Part shown: in pieces, positions 53,349 through 63,248 of the stretch
Numbering within the stretch: the first letter of the stretch is position 1
Layout of the letters: each line of letters begins with the position of its first letter
NCBI RefSeq assembly: GCF_001077535.1
Contig: NZ_CP011968.1
Location: forward strand, 558,001-622,000
Length of the DNA: 64,000 bases
Direction of reading: 5' to 3'
Origin: Clostridioides difficile ATCC 9689 = DSM 1296
GTDB lineage: Bacteria > Bacillota > Clostridia > Peptostreptococcales > Peptostreptococcaceae
Notes under the pieces: generated by a model
What the model was told of the DNA's origin: nothing
The model's database searches: none
What the model saw: the letters and a program-made list of their open reading frames with translations, nothing else
Made by a program: the position numbers and the translations under genes

Positions 53349-56183
53349 TTATTTATTTAGATACTCATTAATCATGTCTATTATATAAGCAATTTCTTCG
53401 TCTGGTATCAAAATATTAAAATAAGCTTCTGTTGGCTTAAAGGCTTCACGTATTAAACTATATAGTTCATGATTTTTACTAATTAATTCAGTAATGTTAT
53501 TATATGGAAAAGTTGTATTTTTAAAACATCTTTCTATCATAAAAGAGCAATGTAGTATATATCCTAGCTTAAATTTGCTCTTTAAGTTTTCATCTATTAA
53601 TTCTATTATTGTAAATAAGGAAGAATTGACATAGTTGAACAATTTAACAGAGTCCAAAAGCTCTAAGTTTTGGGTCATAAAGTTTATTATTAAACTGTTG
53701 TATGATAGATTTGTTTCTTTTATATTTGTAATACTATTGGCATTGAATGTACCTTCTATTATTTTGTTTAGCATATCTAGGCCATATCCATTTAGTAGTT
53801 CCTCTATGTGTATAAAAGGGGTGTTGGCTACATTAAAATCTACACTTCCAACAACTGCCAGAATTTTAGTATTACTAAATTTATTCTTATACATTTTAAA
53901 ACTTTCTATATTATGAGGAACTAAATTAATATTGTATTTACTAATATTTTTAAGTGAAGAATTTATAAAGTCTGCTACTTTCATAGCTGAACCATATCCT
54001 GTTATACAAGTAGTTATTATTACATACTCTCTTGACTTTTCAGGATAGTTTATTTCTGTTAAATCGATTGCTGCTCGTCCAATATATGGATTTAAAGAGC
54101 TTAAGGAATTAGCTAATTCATCCAAAGTCATTTCTGGTAGTGTACTTTTTCTTACTGCTTCTAAAACTATTGGAGTAGATACCATTTCAATTGAGCGAGT
54201 TTTGATTTTTGTTTTTTCTGAAATAAGTTCTCCAAAAGCTATAAGAGAGCCCATATCTGTTAAAAGAAGTACACCCTTACCTTCGTCACATTCTTTTACC
54301 AACTCTATAGTTTTATCAAGTATGGTACTTACTTTTACATCAAGAGGCATGTCAATTGCATTACAATGGTTTGTACCAAGCAATGAATTTGCTACATCAC
54401 ACATACTGCTTGCTGTTGAATTTCCATGAGCAAGTATTATGACTCCTATACTTTCAGATTGATTGTTTGGTTCAAGATACATGCTATTTAGAAACATGGA
54501 TATAAATTTTACTTCATCTTTAGGTAAAGATGTTTGTAAGTCATTTTCAATTATACTTAAAACTATTTTAGCTATATTTAAATCTTTATCTAAGAAAATT
54601 TTATCATTATATAAATTGTACTTAGGATTATATGTGTCTTGATTTATATTTTCTATAAGTGCACTTATATGCATTGAAAGAGCAATATAAGTTTGTTTTG
54701 TGTATTTGTTTCTCGATATTTTTTCAGCCTCTTTTAAAGAATGTTCAACAGCATAGTAAATCTTTGGATTGATTACTTTAAAAATCTCATTACTTGTATA
54801 ATCAGAATGAGTTACTGAAGATATCGAAAGTAATTTTGTAGAGTACTTTTCCATGTAATTTATAAACATACTCCTTATATCATTTTCCAGATAAGGAATC
54901 TCTGTAGAGTATTTAAATCCATTGTTTGATGTATCTATATTGTATTTAGATAGTTCTTTTGTATATTCAACTTCTAAGTTATTACCATTAAATTCATAAA
55001 AAAGCATATAATCAAGTTCTGATAATTTATTTAGATTACTACGATTTTCATTCAATTTTAAAAGACCAATATAGATGTAATCAGGAACAAGGGATAAATC
55101 TATTTCTATATTATCCTTAAGTCCAGTTTTGTAATTTAAGAAGGCTCTTGCACTCATAAGTTGTATGTCAGATTTAAGCTGACCTATATTACCAAAACAA
55201 TCATAAAGGAGTAATGATTTAATTACATCTTTGTGAACTTTTATAGTTGCATTGGTGTATTTTGATTCTATAATAAAGAAGTATTTAATAAGAGATAATC
55301 TTTCTTTTAAAGACCTATCCTGTAAAGCAGGTAGGTTGATTGTAACAGGGATTCTTCTTAAAAAAGTCCCAAGCAGAGAAGAATGTATATCTTCTGTTGT
55401 GGCACACACAATAAAGACATTAGCTTTGTGCACAATGTCAGATTCTCCTAATCGTCTGTATATGCCTTTGTCCATCAAAAGAAAAAGCATCTCTTGACCT
55501 TCTGGTGGTAATCTGTGTATTTCATCTAAGAATAATATGCCTCCATCAGCCTGTGCAACTATGCCGAATTTATCCTTATTAGCACCAGTAAAAGAACCTT
55601 TGACATAACCAAATAAATTACTTAATAATAAGTTAGCATTTTCTGCATATTCAGCACAGTTAAATACTACGAATTTGCTTTCAGAAGAAAAGATTTTACT
55701 TTCTACAGCATATTTGTACATTGTTTCGGCAAATGTACTTTTTCCAACACCAGTAGGTCCTATGAGTAACGTATTAAGACCTTTTGGAGGATAGAGTATA
55801 GCAGATTTAGCTTTTTCTATAGGTAGTTTAAGACTAGAATCATGTCCAAGTAATGTTGAAAAAATATCTTCTGAGTCATTTTTACTTGATTTAAGTAGCT
55901 CATTACAATTATTTATAGAAAATTCATCACTGTTCAAAGTACGGCCAATTAAATTTTCTATAATACTAGCATGTAGAAATAAAATTGGCTTACTAGATAT
56001 TTTCAGAACTTTTTTTTCATTGTATAGGTTATTTAATTCTTTACTGGTATTACTTCTATCAAGAGATGAATGGTTAGCAATTTCTATTGTAGTGAATCCT
56101 GTTTTATCTGATTGAAGGTCTTTTAAAGTCATATTTTCACATAATTTATGTAGAGATAATAGAACTTTATCTTTTCTTAGCAT
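53349..56183 (-). CDS. LevR/DctR-type sigma-54 activator with PTS-regulated domains
   Basis: A 944-residue activator: N-terminal winged helix (about 1-75), AAA+ sigma-54 interaction domain with Walker A GPTGVGKST, the sigma-54 contact loop GSFTGANKDKFG and Walker B GGILFLDEIHRLP (about 85-330), a first PRD-like region (about 440-545), an EIIA(Man)-like domain (about 575-690, VIILAHGNSTASS), an EIIB-like stretch and a second PRD (about 840-940). PTS phosphorylation of these domains sets its activity. Its expected target is the sigma-54 promoter at 41342 of the mannose-class PTS operon, the only such promoter I found in the window. Confidence 0.9.
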   Translation of the reverse strand: MLRKDKVLLSLHKLCENMTLKDLQSDKTGFTTIEIANHSSLDRSNTSKELNNLYNEKKVLKISSKPILFLHASIIENLIGRTLNSDEFSINNCNELLKSSKNDSEDIFSTLLGHDSSLKLPIEKAKSAILYPPKGLNTLLIGPTGVGKSTFAETMYKYAVESKIFSSESKFVVFNCAEYAENANLLLSNLFGYVKGSFTGANKDKFGIVAQADGGILFLDEIHRLPPEGQEMLFLLMDKGIYRRLGESDIVHKANVFIVCATTEDIHSSLLGTFLRRIPVTINLPALQDRSLKERLSLIKYFFIIESKYTNATIKVHKDVIKSLLLYDCFGNIGQLKSDIQLMSARAFLNYKTGLKDNIEIDLSLVPDYIYIGLLKLNENRSNLNKLSELDYMLFYEFNGNNLEVEYTKELSKYNIDTSNNGFKYSTEIPYLENDIRSMFINYMEKYSTKLLSISSVTHSDYTSNEIFKVINPKIYYAVEHSLKEAEKISRNKYTKQTYIALSMHISALIENINQDTYNPKYNLYNDKIFLDKDLNIAKIVLSIIENDLQTSLPKDEVKFISMFLNSMYLEPNNQSESIGVIILAHGNSTASSMCDVANSLLGTNHCNAIDMPLDVKVSTILDKTIELVKECDEGKGVLLLTDMGSLIAFGELISEKTKIKTRSIEMVSTPIVLEAVRKSTLPEMTLDELANSLSSLNPYIGRAAIDLTEINYPEKSREYVIITTCITGYGSAMKVADFINSSLKNISKYNINLVPHNIESFKMYKNKFSNTKILAVVGSVDFNVANTPFIHIEELLNGYGLDMLNKIIEGTFNANSITNIKETNLSYNSLIINFMTQNLELLDSVKLFNYVNSSLFTIIELIDENLKSKFKLGYILHCSFMIERCFKNTTFPYNNITELISKNHELYSLIREAFKPTEAYFNILIPDEEIAYIIDMINEYLNK

Positions 56184-56884
56184 ATACCGTTTCCTTTCTT
56201 TATGTTTAAACTATATTTAAGCTACATTAAATATATTATAATATATATTCGGTATTAAAATAAGGTTTATAGTGGATATTTTGTATTTTACTTTTTAATA
56301 TGTTGTTTTGTGTAATAGATGGTGTTAAAATAAGAGTTGCATTATATTAAGTATGGATTTTTATAGATTAAATTAGAGTATTATGTTGTTAAATAACTAA
56401 ATTTAAGTTTTTTAATATACTTAAGTCTATGTAATATCATTTATTAATATATGGTTGGTATAGATGAAGATATATGAAAAAACTGATAAGGTCAAGAATA
56501 ATTTATATATACACAGTTAATACATATATACATTTACAAATTATATTTTGTATCATAAAAATAATGTTTTATATTGTACATATATAAATATAAAGTTACT
56601 ATAAGCTAAATACTCAAGAGAAAGAATTAAAAGAGATATAATTTTATTTGTAGTAAAAAGTTATACAATTTAGAAGGTTATATAAATGGTTGAAAGTGTT
56701 TGTCAAATATTAATTCAGCCATTTTATGGTGTAAACAAGCTTAAAATTTGATTTTGACAAGCATAAAAAACAAGTTTTTTCATAAAATGTAAATATTGGA
56801 TATGAATTATTTAAAATAGTTTAAATAAATAATATCTTGTATTAAAATATGAATAATACTATAAAAGAATGGGAGATATGTTTT
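56184..56884. other. AT-rich intergenic region, nothing recognised
   Basis: About 700 bases between the divergent LevR-like and ThrE-like genes. Very AT-rich with only short ORFs (longest noticed about 21 codons near 56686) and no clear promoter, riboswitch or repeat. Confidence 0.5.
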
Positions 56885-57646
56885 GTGGATATAGATAGAA
56901 TTTTAAACTTTTCCTCAAATGCAGGTAAAGCTATGTTGCAAAGTGGAGGAGAAACCTATAGAGTTGAAGAAACGATAGCTAGAATATGTCAATCTTTTGG
57001 AATAGACCACGTAGATGTATTTGCAACTCCAACAGCTGTAATGGCATCTGTATTTGTAGATGGGAAATTACATTCAGCAATTAAAAGAATAAGCTCAAGA
57101 AGAGTAGACCTAAACTTGGTTCATGAAGTTAACTCATTATCAAGAGCAATAAGTATAAATAATTTAGATATTGAATTATGTGAGAAAATTTTAGATGAAA
57201 TAAGTGAAGATAACTATTACTCGGATTTAATAACAATATTTTTTGCAGGTATTGCAGCAGCAACTTTTTCGATATTATTTGGAGGAAATGTGGAAGAATT
57301 TATAGCTGCATTTACTGTTGGGATTCTGACTAAGTTTGTTATTATGTATTTAAGTAAATCTTCCCTTAATGACTTTTTTGTAAATGCAATTGGAGCAGTT
57401 ATTATAGCTTCTTGTTCAATTTTAATTTTAAAGCTCGGATTCATAAAGACGTTAGACCATTTAATAGCAGGAGCAATAATGCTCTTAGTTCCCGGGCTTG
57501 CTTTGACTAATGCATTAAGAGATTTGTTAGATGGACAGTTGATTTCTGGTCTTGCAAAATTAGCAGAAGTATTTTTTGTAGGTGTATCTATAGCAGTAGG
57601 AATGTTCTTGGTACTTGGATTGTACTTCAAGTTAGGGGGGATATAA
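56885..57646 (+). CDS. Threonine/serine exporter family protein, ThrE N-terminal half (DUF1212)
   Basis: Membrane protein with an N-terminal cytoplasmic domain (RILNFSSNAGKAMLQSGGETYRVEETIARIC, FATPTAVMASV) and five hydrophobic segments (from about residue 115). The GTG at 56885 is chosen because GGGAG lies about ten bases upstream and the product then begins MDIDRILNFSSNAG like family members; an ATG 36 bases earlier has no ribosome binding site. Next gene begins directly after its stop; the two halves correspond to ThrE in actinobacteria, where they are fused. Confidence 0.85.
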   Translation: MDIDRILNFSSNAGKAMLQSGGETYRVEETIARICQSFGIDHVDVFATPTAVMASVFVDGKLHSAIKRISSRRVDLNLVHEVNSLSRAISINNLDIELCEKILDEISEDNYYSDLITIFFAGIAAATFSILFGGNVEEFIAAFTVGILTKFVIMYLSKSSLNDFFVNAIGAVIIASCSILILKLGFIKTLDHLIAGAIMLLVPGLALTNALRDLLDGQLISGLAKLAEVFFVGVSIAVGMFLVLGLYFKLGGI

Positions 57647-58141
57647 GTGCATTTGTTTATAGAAGTAATAGCAGCTTTTTTTACTGCCTTAAGCTTTGGA
57701 GTGCTATTTAATATGAAAGGAAAAAACTTAATACTAGCAGGAATAGGTGGAAGTATAGCTTGGTTTTCGTATAAATTTCTTTTAAATATGGGAGTAACAG
57801 AAAACTTATGTTTTTTTATAGCTACAGTTTGTTTTGCGATATACTGTGAGTTATGTGCAAGAATTTATATGACTCCAGCAACTACATTAAGTGTTTGCTG
57901 TTTAATAATATTAGTACCAGGTTATGGAATATATAATACTATGTATTCTGTTTTGACCAATAATTATATAAAAGCTGTAGAATATGGGGTGAGTACATTA
58001 TCGTGTGCAAGTTCAATTGCATTAGGATTGGTATTTATAACTACTGTATTTAGAAAAGTCAACTTATATGGAGTACTTACAAAGATAAAAGAAAATGAAA
58101 AATATAAAAAGAGTATAAATAAAATTAAACAACAAAAATAG
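57647..58141 (+). CDS. Threonine/serine exporter family protein, ThrE C-terminal half (DUF3815)
   Basis: A 164-residue membrane protein with about five hydrophobic segments (EVIAAFFTALSFGVLFNM at the N-terminus, LSVCCLIILVPGYGIYNTMYS in the centre). GTG start immediately abutting the previous stop, with TTAGGGGGG upstream. Together the two products should form a complete ThrE-like transporter for threonine, serine or a related small metabolite; the substrate is inferred from the family only. Confidence 0.85.
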   Translation: MHLFIEVIAAFFTALSFGVLFNMKGKNLILAGIGGSIAWFSYKFLLNMGVTENLCFFIATVCFAIYCELCARIYMTPATTLSVCCLIILVPGYGIYNTMYSVLTNNYIKAVEYGVSTLSCASSIALGLVFITTVFRKVNLYGVLTKIKENEKYKKSINKIKQQK

Positions 58142-58189
58142 AAAAAATTGACTTTTAAACAAAAGGATGATAATATAATAACATAAAAT

Positions 58190-58229
58190 AGAATAAGAGT
58201 ATCCAAATTAAAGAGGATATTCTTATTCT
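58190..58229 (+). terminator. Terminator of the ThrE-like operon
   Basis: AGAATAAGAGTATCC (58190-58204) pairs with GGATATTCTTATTCT (58215-58229) with one wobble. Confidence 0.7.
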
Positions 58230-58366
58230 ATAAACGTAATTTTTTTTTATTTCAAAAAACTGACAACTTGCATTACGAGTGTAAGTTTTAGAACTCAGTT
58301 TGTACCAAAAAATTTGTACCAATGTTAGGAACCTTAATTTAAAATTAAAAGGGGGAAGATTTCAAG

Positions 58367-59545
58367 ATGGAAAAGCTGTCGGATAAGAGAAGAGTCAAGG
58401 CAGTAAGTATGGAAACCTTCGTATTTATTGTACTATTGGCGGTAGGATTTGGATATGTAGGAAGCATCATGGGTGCAGGAATGATGTTTAAAGTAATAAT
58501 GAGTACAGCACATGCGCTTTTATTAGACACAGTATTTTTAATAATGGCTATGGCAGTTCTTGCAGGTGCACTTAGTGCATTGCTTTCAGAGTTTGGAGTA
58601 ATATCTTTAGTTAATAAGATATTTAAGGGTCTTATGAGACCTATATGGGGCTTACCTGGTGCTAGTATAGCAGGAGTAGTTGCAACATATTTATCTGATA
58701 ATCCAGCTATTATACCATTTGCTAAAGACAAAACATTTACACAATATTTTAAGAAGTATCAAGTACCTGCTTTATGTAATTTAGGAACAGCCTTTGGTAT
58801 GGGACTTATTGTAACAACTTTTATGATAGCTCAAGGTAAAGAATATGTACTACCAGCTATAATAGGTAATGTTGCGGCAATAATAGGTAGTATTATTAGT
58901 GTTAGAATTATGTTGACTTTTACTAAAAAGTATTATAATTATGACCCTAAAAATGATACTGAAAAGCAAATAAATGATAAAGGTGCAAAACTTGAAGAGT
59001 TTAGAGAAATAAGAGATGGTAATGTATTCCAAAGAACATTGGATGCTATACTTGAAGGTGGTAAGTTAGGTGTTGAAATGGGTATGGCTATAATACCAGG
59101 AGTTTTAGTAGTTTGTACATTAGTTATGTTATTAACTTTTGGACCATCTACAGACCCTGCTACAGGTCAAGCTGTTTACACAGGAGCTGCATATGAAGGT
59201 ATAAAATTATTACCTGCTATTGGTGATAAGATTAGCTTCATAATAGAACCATTATTTGGATTCACATCACCAGAGGCAATAGCATTCCCTGTAACTGCAT
59301 TAGGAGCTGTTGGAGCAGCAATATCTTTAGTACCAGAGTTTATAAAATCAGGCGCTATAACTCCTAATGATATAGCAGTATTCACAGCAATGGGTATGTG
59401 TTGGAGTGGATATTTAAGTACACACATAGGTATGATGGATGCTTTAGATGCAAGACCATTGGCTGGTAAAGCGATACTTTCGCATACTATAGGTGGTTTA
59501 TGTGCAGGTATATGTGCCCACTTTATATTTATGCTTGTTGGATAG
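58367..59545 (+). CDS. Nucleoside-recognition (Gate) domain membrane protein
   Basis: A 392-residue membrane protein with about nine to ten hydrophobic segments. Two Gate-like (PF07670) stretches are visible, one around residues 55-150 (FLIMAMAVLAGALSALLSEFGVISL, YLSDNPAIIPFAKD) and one around 225-330. It resembles YjiH/SpmA-related clostridial proteins; transport of a nucleoside, amino acid or ion is possible but unproven. AAAGGGGGAAG lies before the ATG. Terminator at 59639. Confidence 0.8.
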   Translation: MEKLSDKRRVKAVSMETFVFIVLLAVGFGYVGSIMGAGMMFKVIMSTAHALLLDTVFLIMAMAVLAGALSALLSEFGVISLVNKIFKGLMRPIWGLPGASIAGVVATYLSDNPAIIPFAKDKTFTQYFKKYQVPALCNLGTAFGMGLIVTTFMIAQGKEYVLPAIIGNVAAIIGSIISVRIMLTFTKKYYNYDPKNDTEKQINDKGAKLEEFREIRDGNVFQRTLDAILEGGKLGVEMGMAIIPGVLVVCTLVMLLTFGPSTDPATGQAVYTGAAYEGIKLLPAIGDKISFIIEPLFGFTSPEAIAFPVTALGAVGAAISLVPEFIKSGAITPNDIAVFTAMGMCWSGYLSTHIGMMDALDARPLAGKAILSHTIGGLCAGICAHFIFMLVG

Positions 59546-59638
59546 AAATGTTTTATAATTGAAGTATTATAATTTATGAAATTGAATAAAACTATTGATT
59601 TAAGTATGTAAAAACTAAATTAGTAATTTAAATATATA

Positions 59639-59684
59639 GGTGCTGTTTTGAAATAGAGATTTATTTTCATTTTAAGACAGCACC
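59639..59684 (+). terminator. Terminator of the Gate protein gene
   Basis: GGTGCTGTTTT (59639-59649) pairs with AAGACAGCACC (59674-59684) and is followed by TTTT. The loop holds GAAATAGAGAT, echoing the terminator repeats at 20188 and 31701. Confidence 0.8.
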
Positions 59685-59798
59685 TTTTAGTAATTTAAGT
59701 ACATTAATTAAATGTATTGATTGAATTTATTATGATAAAATTGTATTATATAAAATAGAGCCAATTTAAACAGTAACAATAAGGAGGAATTGTAGTAA

Positions 59799-61406
59799 AT
59801 GAAAAAGGAACGACTACAACATGAAGACTTAAAAGAGTATGATTATGATGAAGATGGCTATCTCAGTAAAAAGATAATTATTAAGGACTTCATAAAAACT
59901 ATATTGGTTATGACAATTGCTACTGGAATATCAGTAGTTTTTGAAAAGGTAGGTTTTAATGAATCTAATATTATACTAGTATACATATTAGGTGTACTAT
60001 TTGCTACAAGTATAACCTATGGATATTTTTTTGGAATACTTTCTTCAGTAATAGGAGTGCTATCATTTAATTTTTTCTTTACGCATCCATTATATACTTT
60101 TTTAGCTTATAGAAAAGATTATCCTATGACCTTTTGTATTATGCTAATGGCAGCAATTATAACAAGTACTTTAACTTCTAGGATAAAAAGAGAAGTGAGA
60201 CTTTCTCATAAGAGAGAAAAAATGATAAGATTGCTCTATGAGAATAACAAAACGTTGCTTAAAGCAAAAAATAAAAATCAAATTATTGAATTTTGTGGGT
60301 CTAATTTAGTAAATATATTAAATAGAACTGTAATAGTGACTATTGCAGATGAGAATAATAATCTAGGTAAGCCAAGTATTTATATTTGTAACAATGATGG
60401 AAGTGAGAATATATTCCATTCAGTATTAGAAAAGGAAGCTATAAAAGAAGCTTTTAGGACAGGTAATCCAGTTGGAATTGGGACAAAATATTGTAAAAAC
60501 AGCAGTGCATATTATTTCCCTATAAAAGGTCAAGAATCAAATGTTCTTGGTGTTATAGGTGTTGCGTGTTTTAAGATAGATATTATTACAGAAAATGAAA
60601 AGATACTATTAGAAGCAGTTTCAACACAGGTTGCGTTGGCAATTGATAGAGAAAATTTATTTGAGAAAAATAAAAAAGCAAATCTTGAGGCAGAGAGAGA
60701 GAGATTAAGAGGAAACTTGCTTAGGTCAATTTCTCATGATTTAAGAACTCCACTTACAAGTATATTGGGTTCATCTTCAACAATACTTGAAAATGATGAT
60801 GTGATAGATAAAGAAACTAGAGTAGAATTATTGAAAAATATATATGAAGATACGAGTTGGCTAACTCATTCTGTTGAGAATATACTTAGTATGACCAGAA
60901 TAGATGAAGGAAAATTGGATATTGAAAAACGACCAGAGGTTGTTGATGAAATAATAGCTGAATCTATATTAAGAGTCAAAAAGTTTGCCAATAGTAGAGA
61001 CATAAAAACAAATATTCCAGATGAGATAATAATCGTTCATGTGGATGTATTATTAATAGAACAAGTGTTAGTAAATCTAATTGATAATGCTATAAGGCAT
61101 ACACCTAAAAATTCTAAGATAGAACTAACTGTAAAAAAAGAGTCAAATCAAGTACTATTTGAAGTTGCAGATAATGGAAAAGGAATACCAAATGAAGATA
61201 TCGGGAATATTTTTAATAGGTTTTATACTAAGAATAAGTCTAGAAATCTTGAAAGAAGAGGTATTGGTCTTGGATTGGAGATATGTAAATCTATAGTAGA
61301 AGCTCATGGTGGAGAAATTGTCGCCTTTAATAATCCTTCTGGAGGAGCTACATTTAGATTTAGCATACCTATGTATGATGAGGAGGGGAAAGACAAGTGG
61401 AAATAA
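59799..61406 (+). CDS. KdpD-like sensor histidine kinase lacking the KdpD/UspA cytoplasmic head
   Basis: A 535-residue kinase with four close membrane segments (DUF4118/KdpD type, about residues 30-128), a GAF-like domain (about 155-285), HisKA with His313 in SISHDLRTPLTS and a HATPase domain with NLIDNAIRHTP, ADNGKGI and GIGLGLEICKS. Full-length KdpD begins with ~350 extra residues (KdpD and UspA domains), which are absent. ATAAGGAGGA precedes the ATG. No kdpFABC genes lie nearby, so the target is uncertain. Confidence 0.9.
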   Translation: MKKERLQHEDLKEYDYDEDGYLSKKIIIKDFIKTILVMTIATGISVVFEKVGFNESNIILVYILGVLFATSITYGYFFGILSSVIGVLSFNFFFTHPLYTFLAYRKDYPMTFCIMLMAAIITSTLTSRIKREVRLSHKREKMIRLLYENNKTLLKAKNKNQIIEFCGSNLVNILNRTVIVTIADENNNLGKPSIYICNNDGSENIFHSVLEKEAIKEAFRTGNPVGIGTKYCKNSSAYYFPIKGQESNVLGVIGVACFKIDIITENEKILLEAVSTQVALAIDRENLFEKNKKANLEAERERLRGNLLRSISHDLRTPLTSILGSSSTILENDDVIDKETRVELLKNIYEDTSWLTHSVENILSMTRIDEGKLDIEKRPEVVDEIIAESILRVKKFANSRDIKTNIPDEIIIVHVDVLLIEQVLVNLIDNAIRHTPKNSKIELTVKKESNQVLFEVADNGKGIPNEDIGNIFNRFYTKNKSRNLERRGIGLGLEICKSIVEAHGGEIVAFNNPSGGATFRFSIPMYDEEGKDKWK

Positions 61407-62101
61407 AGCCATTAGTTCTAATTGTAGAAGATGATAAGCCAATTTGTAAATTTATAAAAGTATCTCTTGAAACTCAAAATTATAGGTGTGTAGAGACAGA
61501 TAATGGAGGAACAGCTATATCACTTATACATTCTCTTGACCCAGATTTGATAATTTTGGATTTAGGACTACCAGATATTGATGGGATTGAGGTAATAGGA
61601 CGAGTTAGGGCATGTGCAAAGACTAATAAAATAATTGTTGTTTCAGCGAGAGAGCATGAGAGGGATAAGGTGGAAGCTTTAGATGGAGGAGCAGACGATT
61701 ATTTAACTAAACCTTTTAGTGTAACAGAGCTTTTGGCTAGAGTACGTGTGGCTCTTAGAAATAAAGCTCAACAGGATAATATAAATAATGATGCTCCAAA
61801 GTCTTTTGAAGTTAAAAACCTAAAGATAGATTATGAAAATCATATTGTGTCAATTAATGGTGAAGAAATACATTTAACTCCAATCGAATATAAGATTATT
61901 GAGTTGATGTCTAAGTATTCAGGAAGAGTCTTAACCCATAAGTTTATAATAGATAAAGTTTGGGGAAATTACTATGAAAGTGAGAATCAGTCGCTTAGAG
62001 TTTTTATGGCAAGTATAAGAAGGAAAATTGAAAAGAATCCTGCTCAGCCAGAATATATTTTGACTGAGGTTGGGGTAGGTTACCGTATGGCGGATGAATA
62101 G
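61397..62101 (+). CDS. KdpE-like response regulator (OmpR family)
   Basis: A 234-residue regulator: acidic EDD (11-13), Asp55 in IILDLGLPDIDG, Lys in DDYLTKPFS and a winged-helix domain ending TEVGVGYRMADE, the usual KdpE ending. GTG start within the kinase 3' end (10-base overlap), with GAGGAGGGG upstream, so translation is coupled. Target genes unknown; KdpE proteins normally activate potassium uptake. Confidence 0.9.
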   Translation: MEIKPLVLIVEDDKPICKFIKVSLETQNYRCVETDNGGTAISLIHSLDPDLIILDLGLPDIDGIEVIGRVRACAKTNKIIVVSAREHERDKVEALDGGADDYLTKPFSVTELLARVRVALRNKAQQDNINNDAPKSFEVKNLKIDYENHIVSINGEEIHLTPIEYKIIELMSKYSGRVLTHKFIIDKVWGNYYESENQSLRVFMASIRRKIEKNPAQPEYILTEVGVGYRMADE

Positions 62102-62205
62102 ATACTAAATGATTAGTTGCTGAGTGATTACTAAATGAATATGAGTAATAATCAGATAGAAATTATTTGTTATGTAAGAAAATCTAAGTATTTTAAATCG
62201 AATAC

Positions 62206-62288
62206 AAATAGCTATGTATATTTTACAATGAAATGGATAGAGAGTTAGTCTATCTAATCTTGAATTTACATAGCTATTTTATTTTTTT
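62206..62288 (+). terminator. Terminator of the KdpDE-like operon
   Basis: AAATAGCTATGTA (62206-62218) pairs with TACATAGCTATTT (62267-62279) and is followed by TATTTTTTT. The long loop contains an inner GATAGA/TCTATC hairpin. Confidence 0.75.
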
Positions 62289-62392
62289 AAGAGAATACAA
62301 AGTGGATGATGTATTTCTGTAATAGAAAAAGTATCTAATTTTAGACTAATTACTTATGTAATATTAACTTGTAAAGTTAGGATTTGCCTATT

Positions 62393-62545
62393 TCATTTTT
62401 TCTTAGTTTTGACTTGTCTTACAGCTATCATTGTAGTTGCAAAAAAACTCAATGTTGCACCAGAAAAAGCTGAGGAATGCCCCATAAATCCAGCAATACA
62501 AAAACATATTCCCACTACAAACAACAAGAAACTAAATATTTTCAT
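62393..62545 (-). CDS. Small two-helix membrane protein, 50 aa
   Basis: MKIFSFLLFVVGICFCIAGFM, a short turn, then a second hydrophobic helix (SGATLSFFATTMIAV) and the basic tail RQVKTKKK. Start chosen at 62545 because GGGAG lies eight bases upstream; the open frame extends 12 codons further. Looks like a real small membrane protein; no family recognised. Confidence 0.65.
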   Translation of the reverse strand: MKIFSFLLFVVGICFCIAGFMGHSSAFSGATLSFFATTMIAVRQVKTKKK

Positions 62546-63248
62546 AACTATTCTCCCATTAAAATTTAATTTATTAAGCATATTTTATCATATATTAATA
62601 ATAAAATCCTCAGTTTTGATGACGTGGAAAAGTATATCATATTTTATGCTTTATTATGTCTTCTTCGTTGATTACTTATTAGACCACACTTTTTAAAGTG
62701 TGCTAAGTGTTGTTTTGCAACAAACTCTTAATAACTATATGCTAATAAGTGTAAGGGAAGTAAGTAGAATTGTTAAATATAGCATCTATATGGATAATAT
62801 CAATTTAACATTTTTTTTGATATAAAAAAATTGCCCTTTTTGTCTTTTTATATCAGCCTTTGTGATATTATATAATATATCAAAGTAACAATCTAAATAA
62901 TTTATTATTGAAGAAATTTTAATATATAATAGTTTTATATTTTTAAATGAATGAAGTATTATCCTCATATATGATTGGAATACTTAATTGAGGTGGAGAT
63001 TTGTCATTTATATGAGAATTAATTGTAAATACATAATAAGATAGTTAATTATAAATATATTAAATTAAGTATTACAAAACTCTATTGTACGATTGACACA
63101 ATAATAATTCTATTTACTAAAAAATAGAACCTCATTAAGGTACTATTTTAAAACATAAAGAAGTATAATATCATTGCCAAATATATAGCAAAATTTTAAA
63201 AGCTTTAAAAATTCAATCTGGAAAATGAATAAAAGGAGATATATATAA
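62546..63248. other. AT-rich intergenic region, nothing firm
   Basis: About 700 bases. A small hairpin, CACACTTTTTAAAGTGTG (about 62682-62699), and scattered AT-rich repeats are seen; no c-di-GMP riboswitch signature was found before the signalling gene at 63249. Confidence 0.45.

Noticed and set aside
62786-62968. 60-codon frame on the minus strand
   Set aside because: No ribosome binding site, AT-driven Ile/Lys/Tyr composition and no conserved feature; probably chance.
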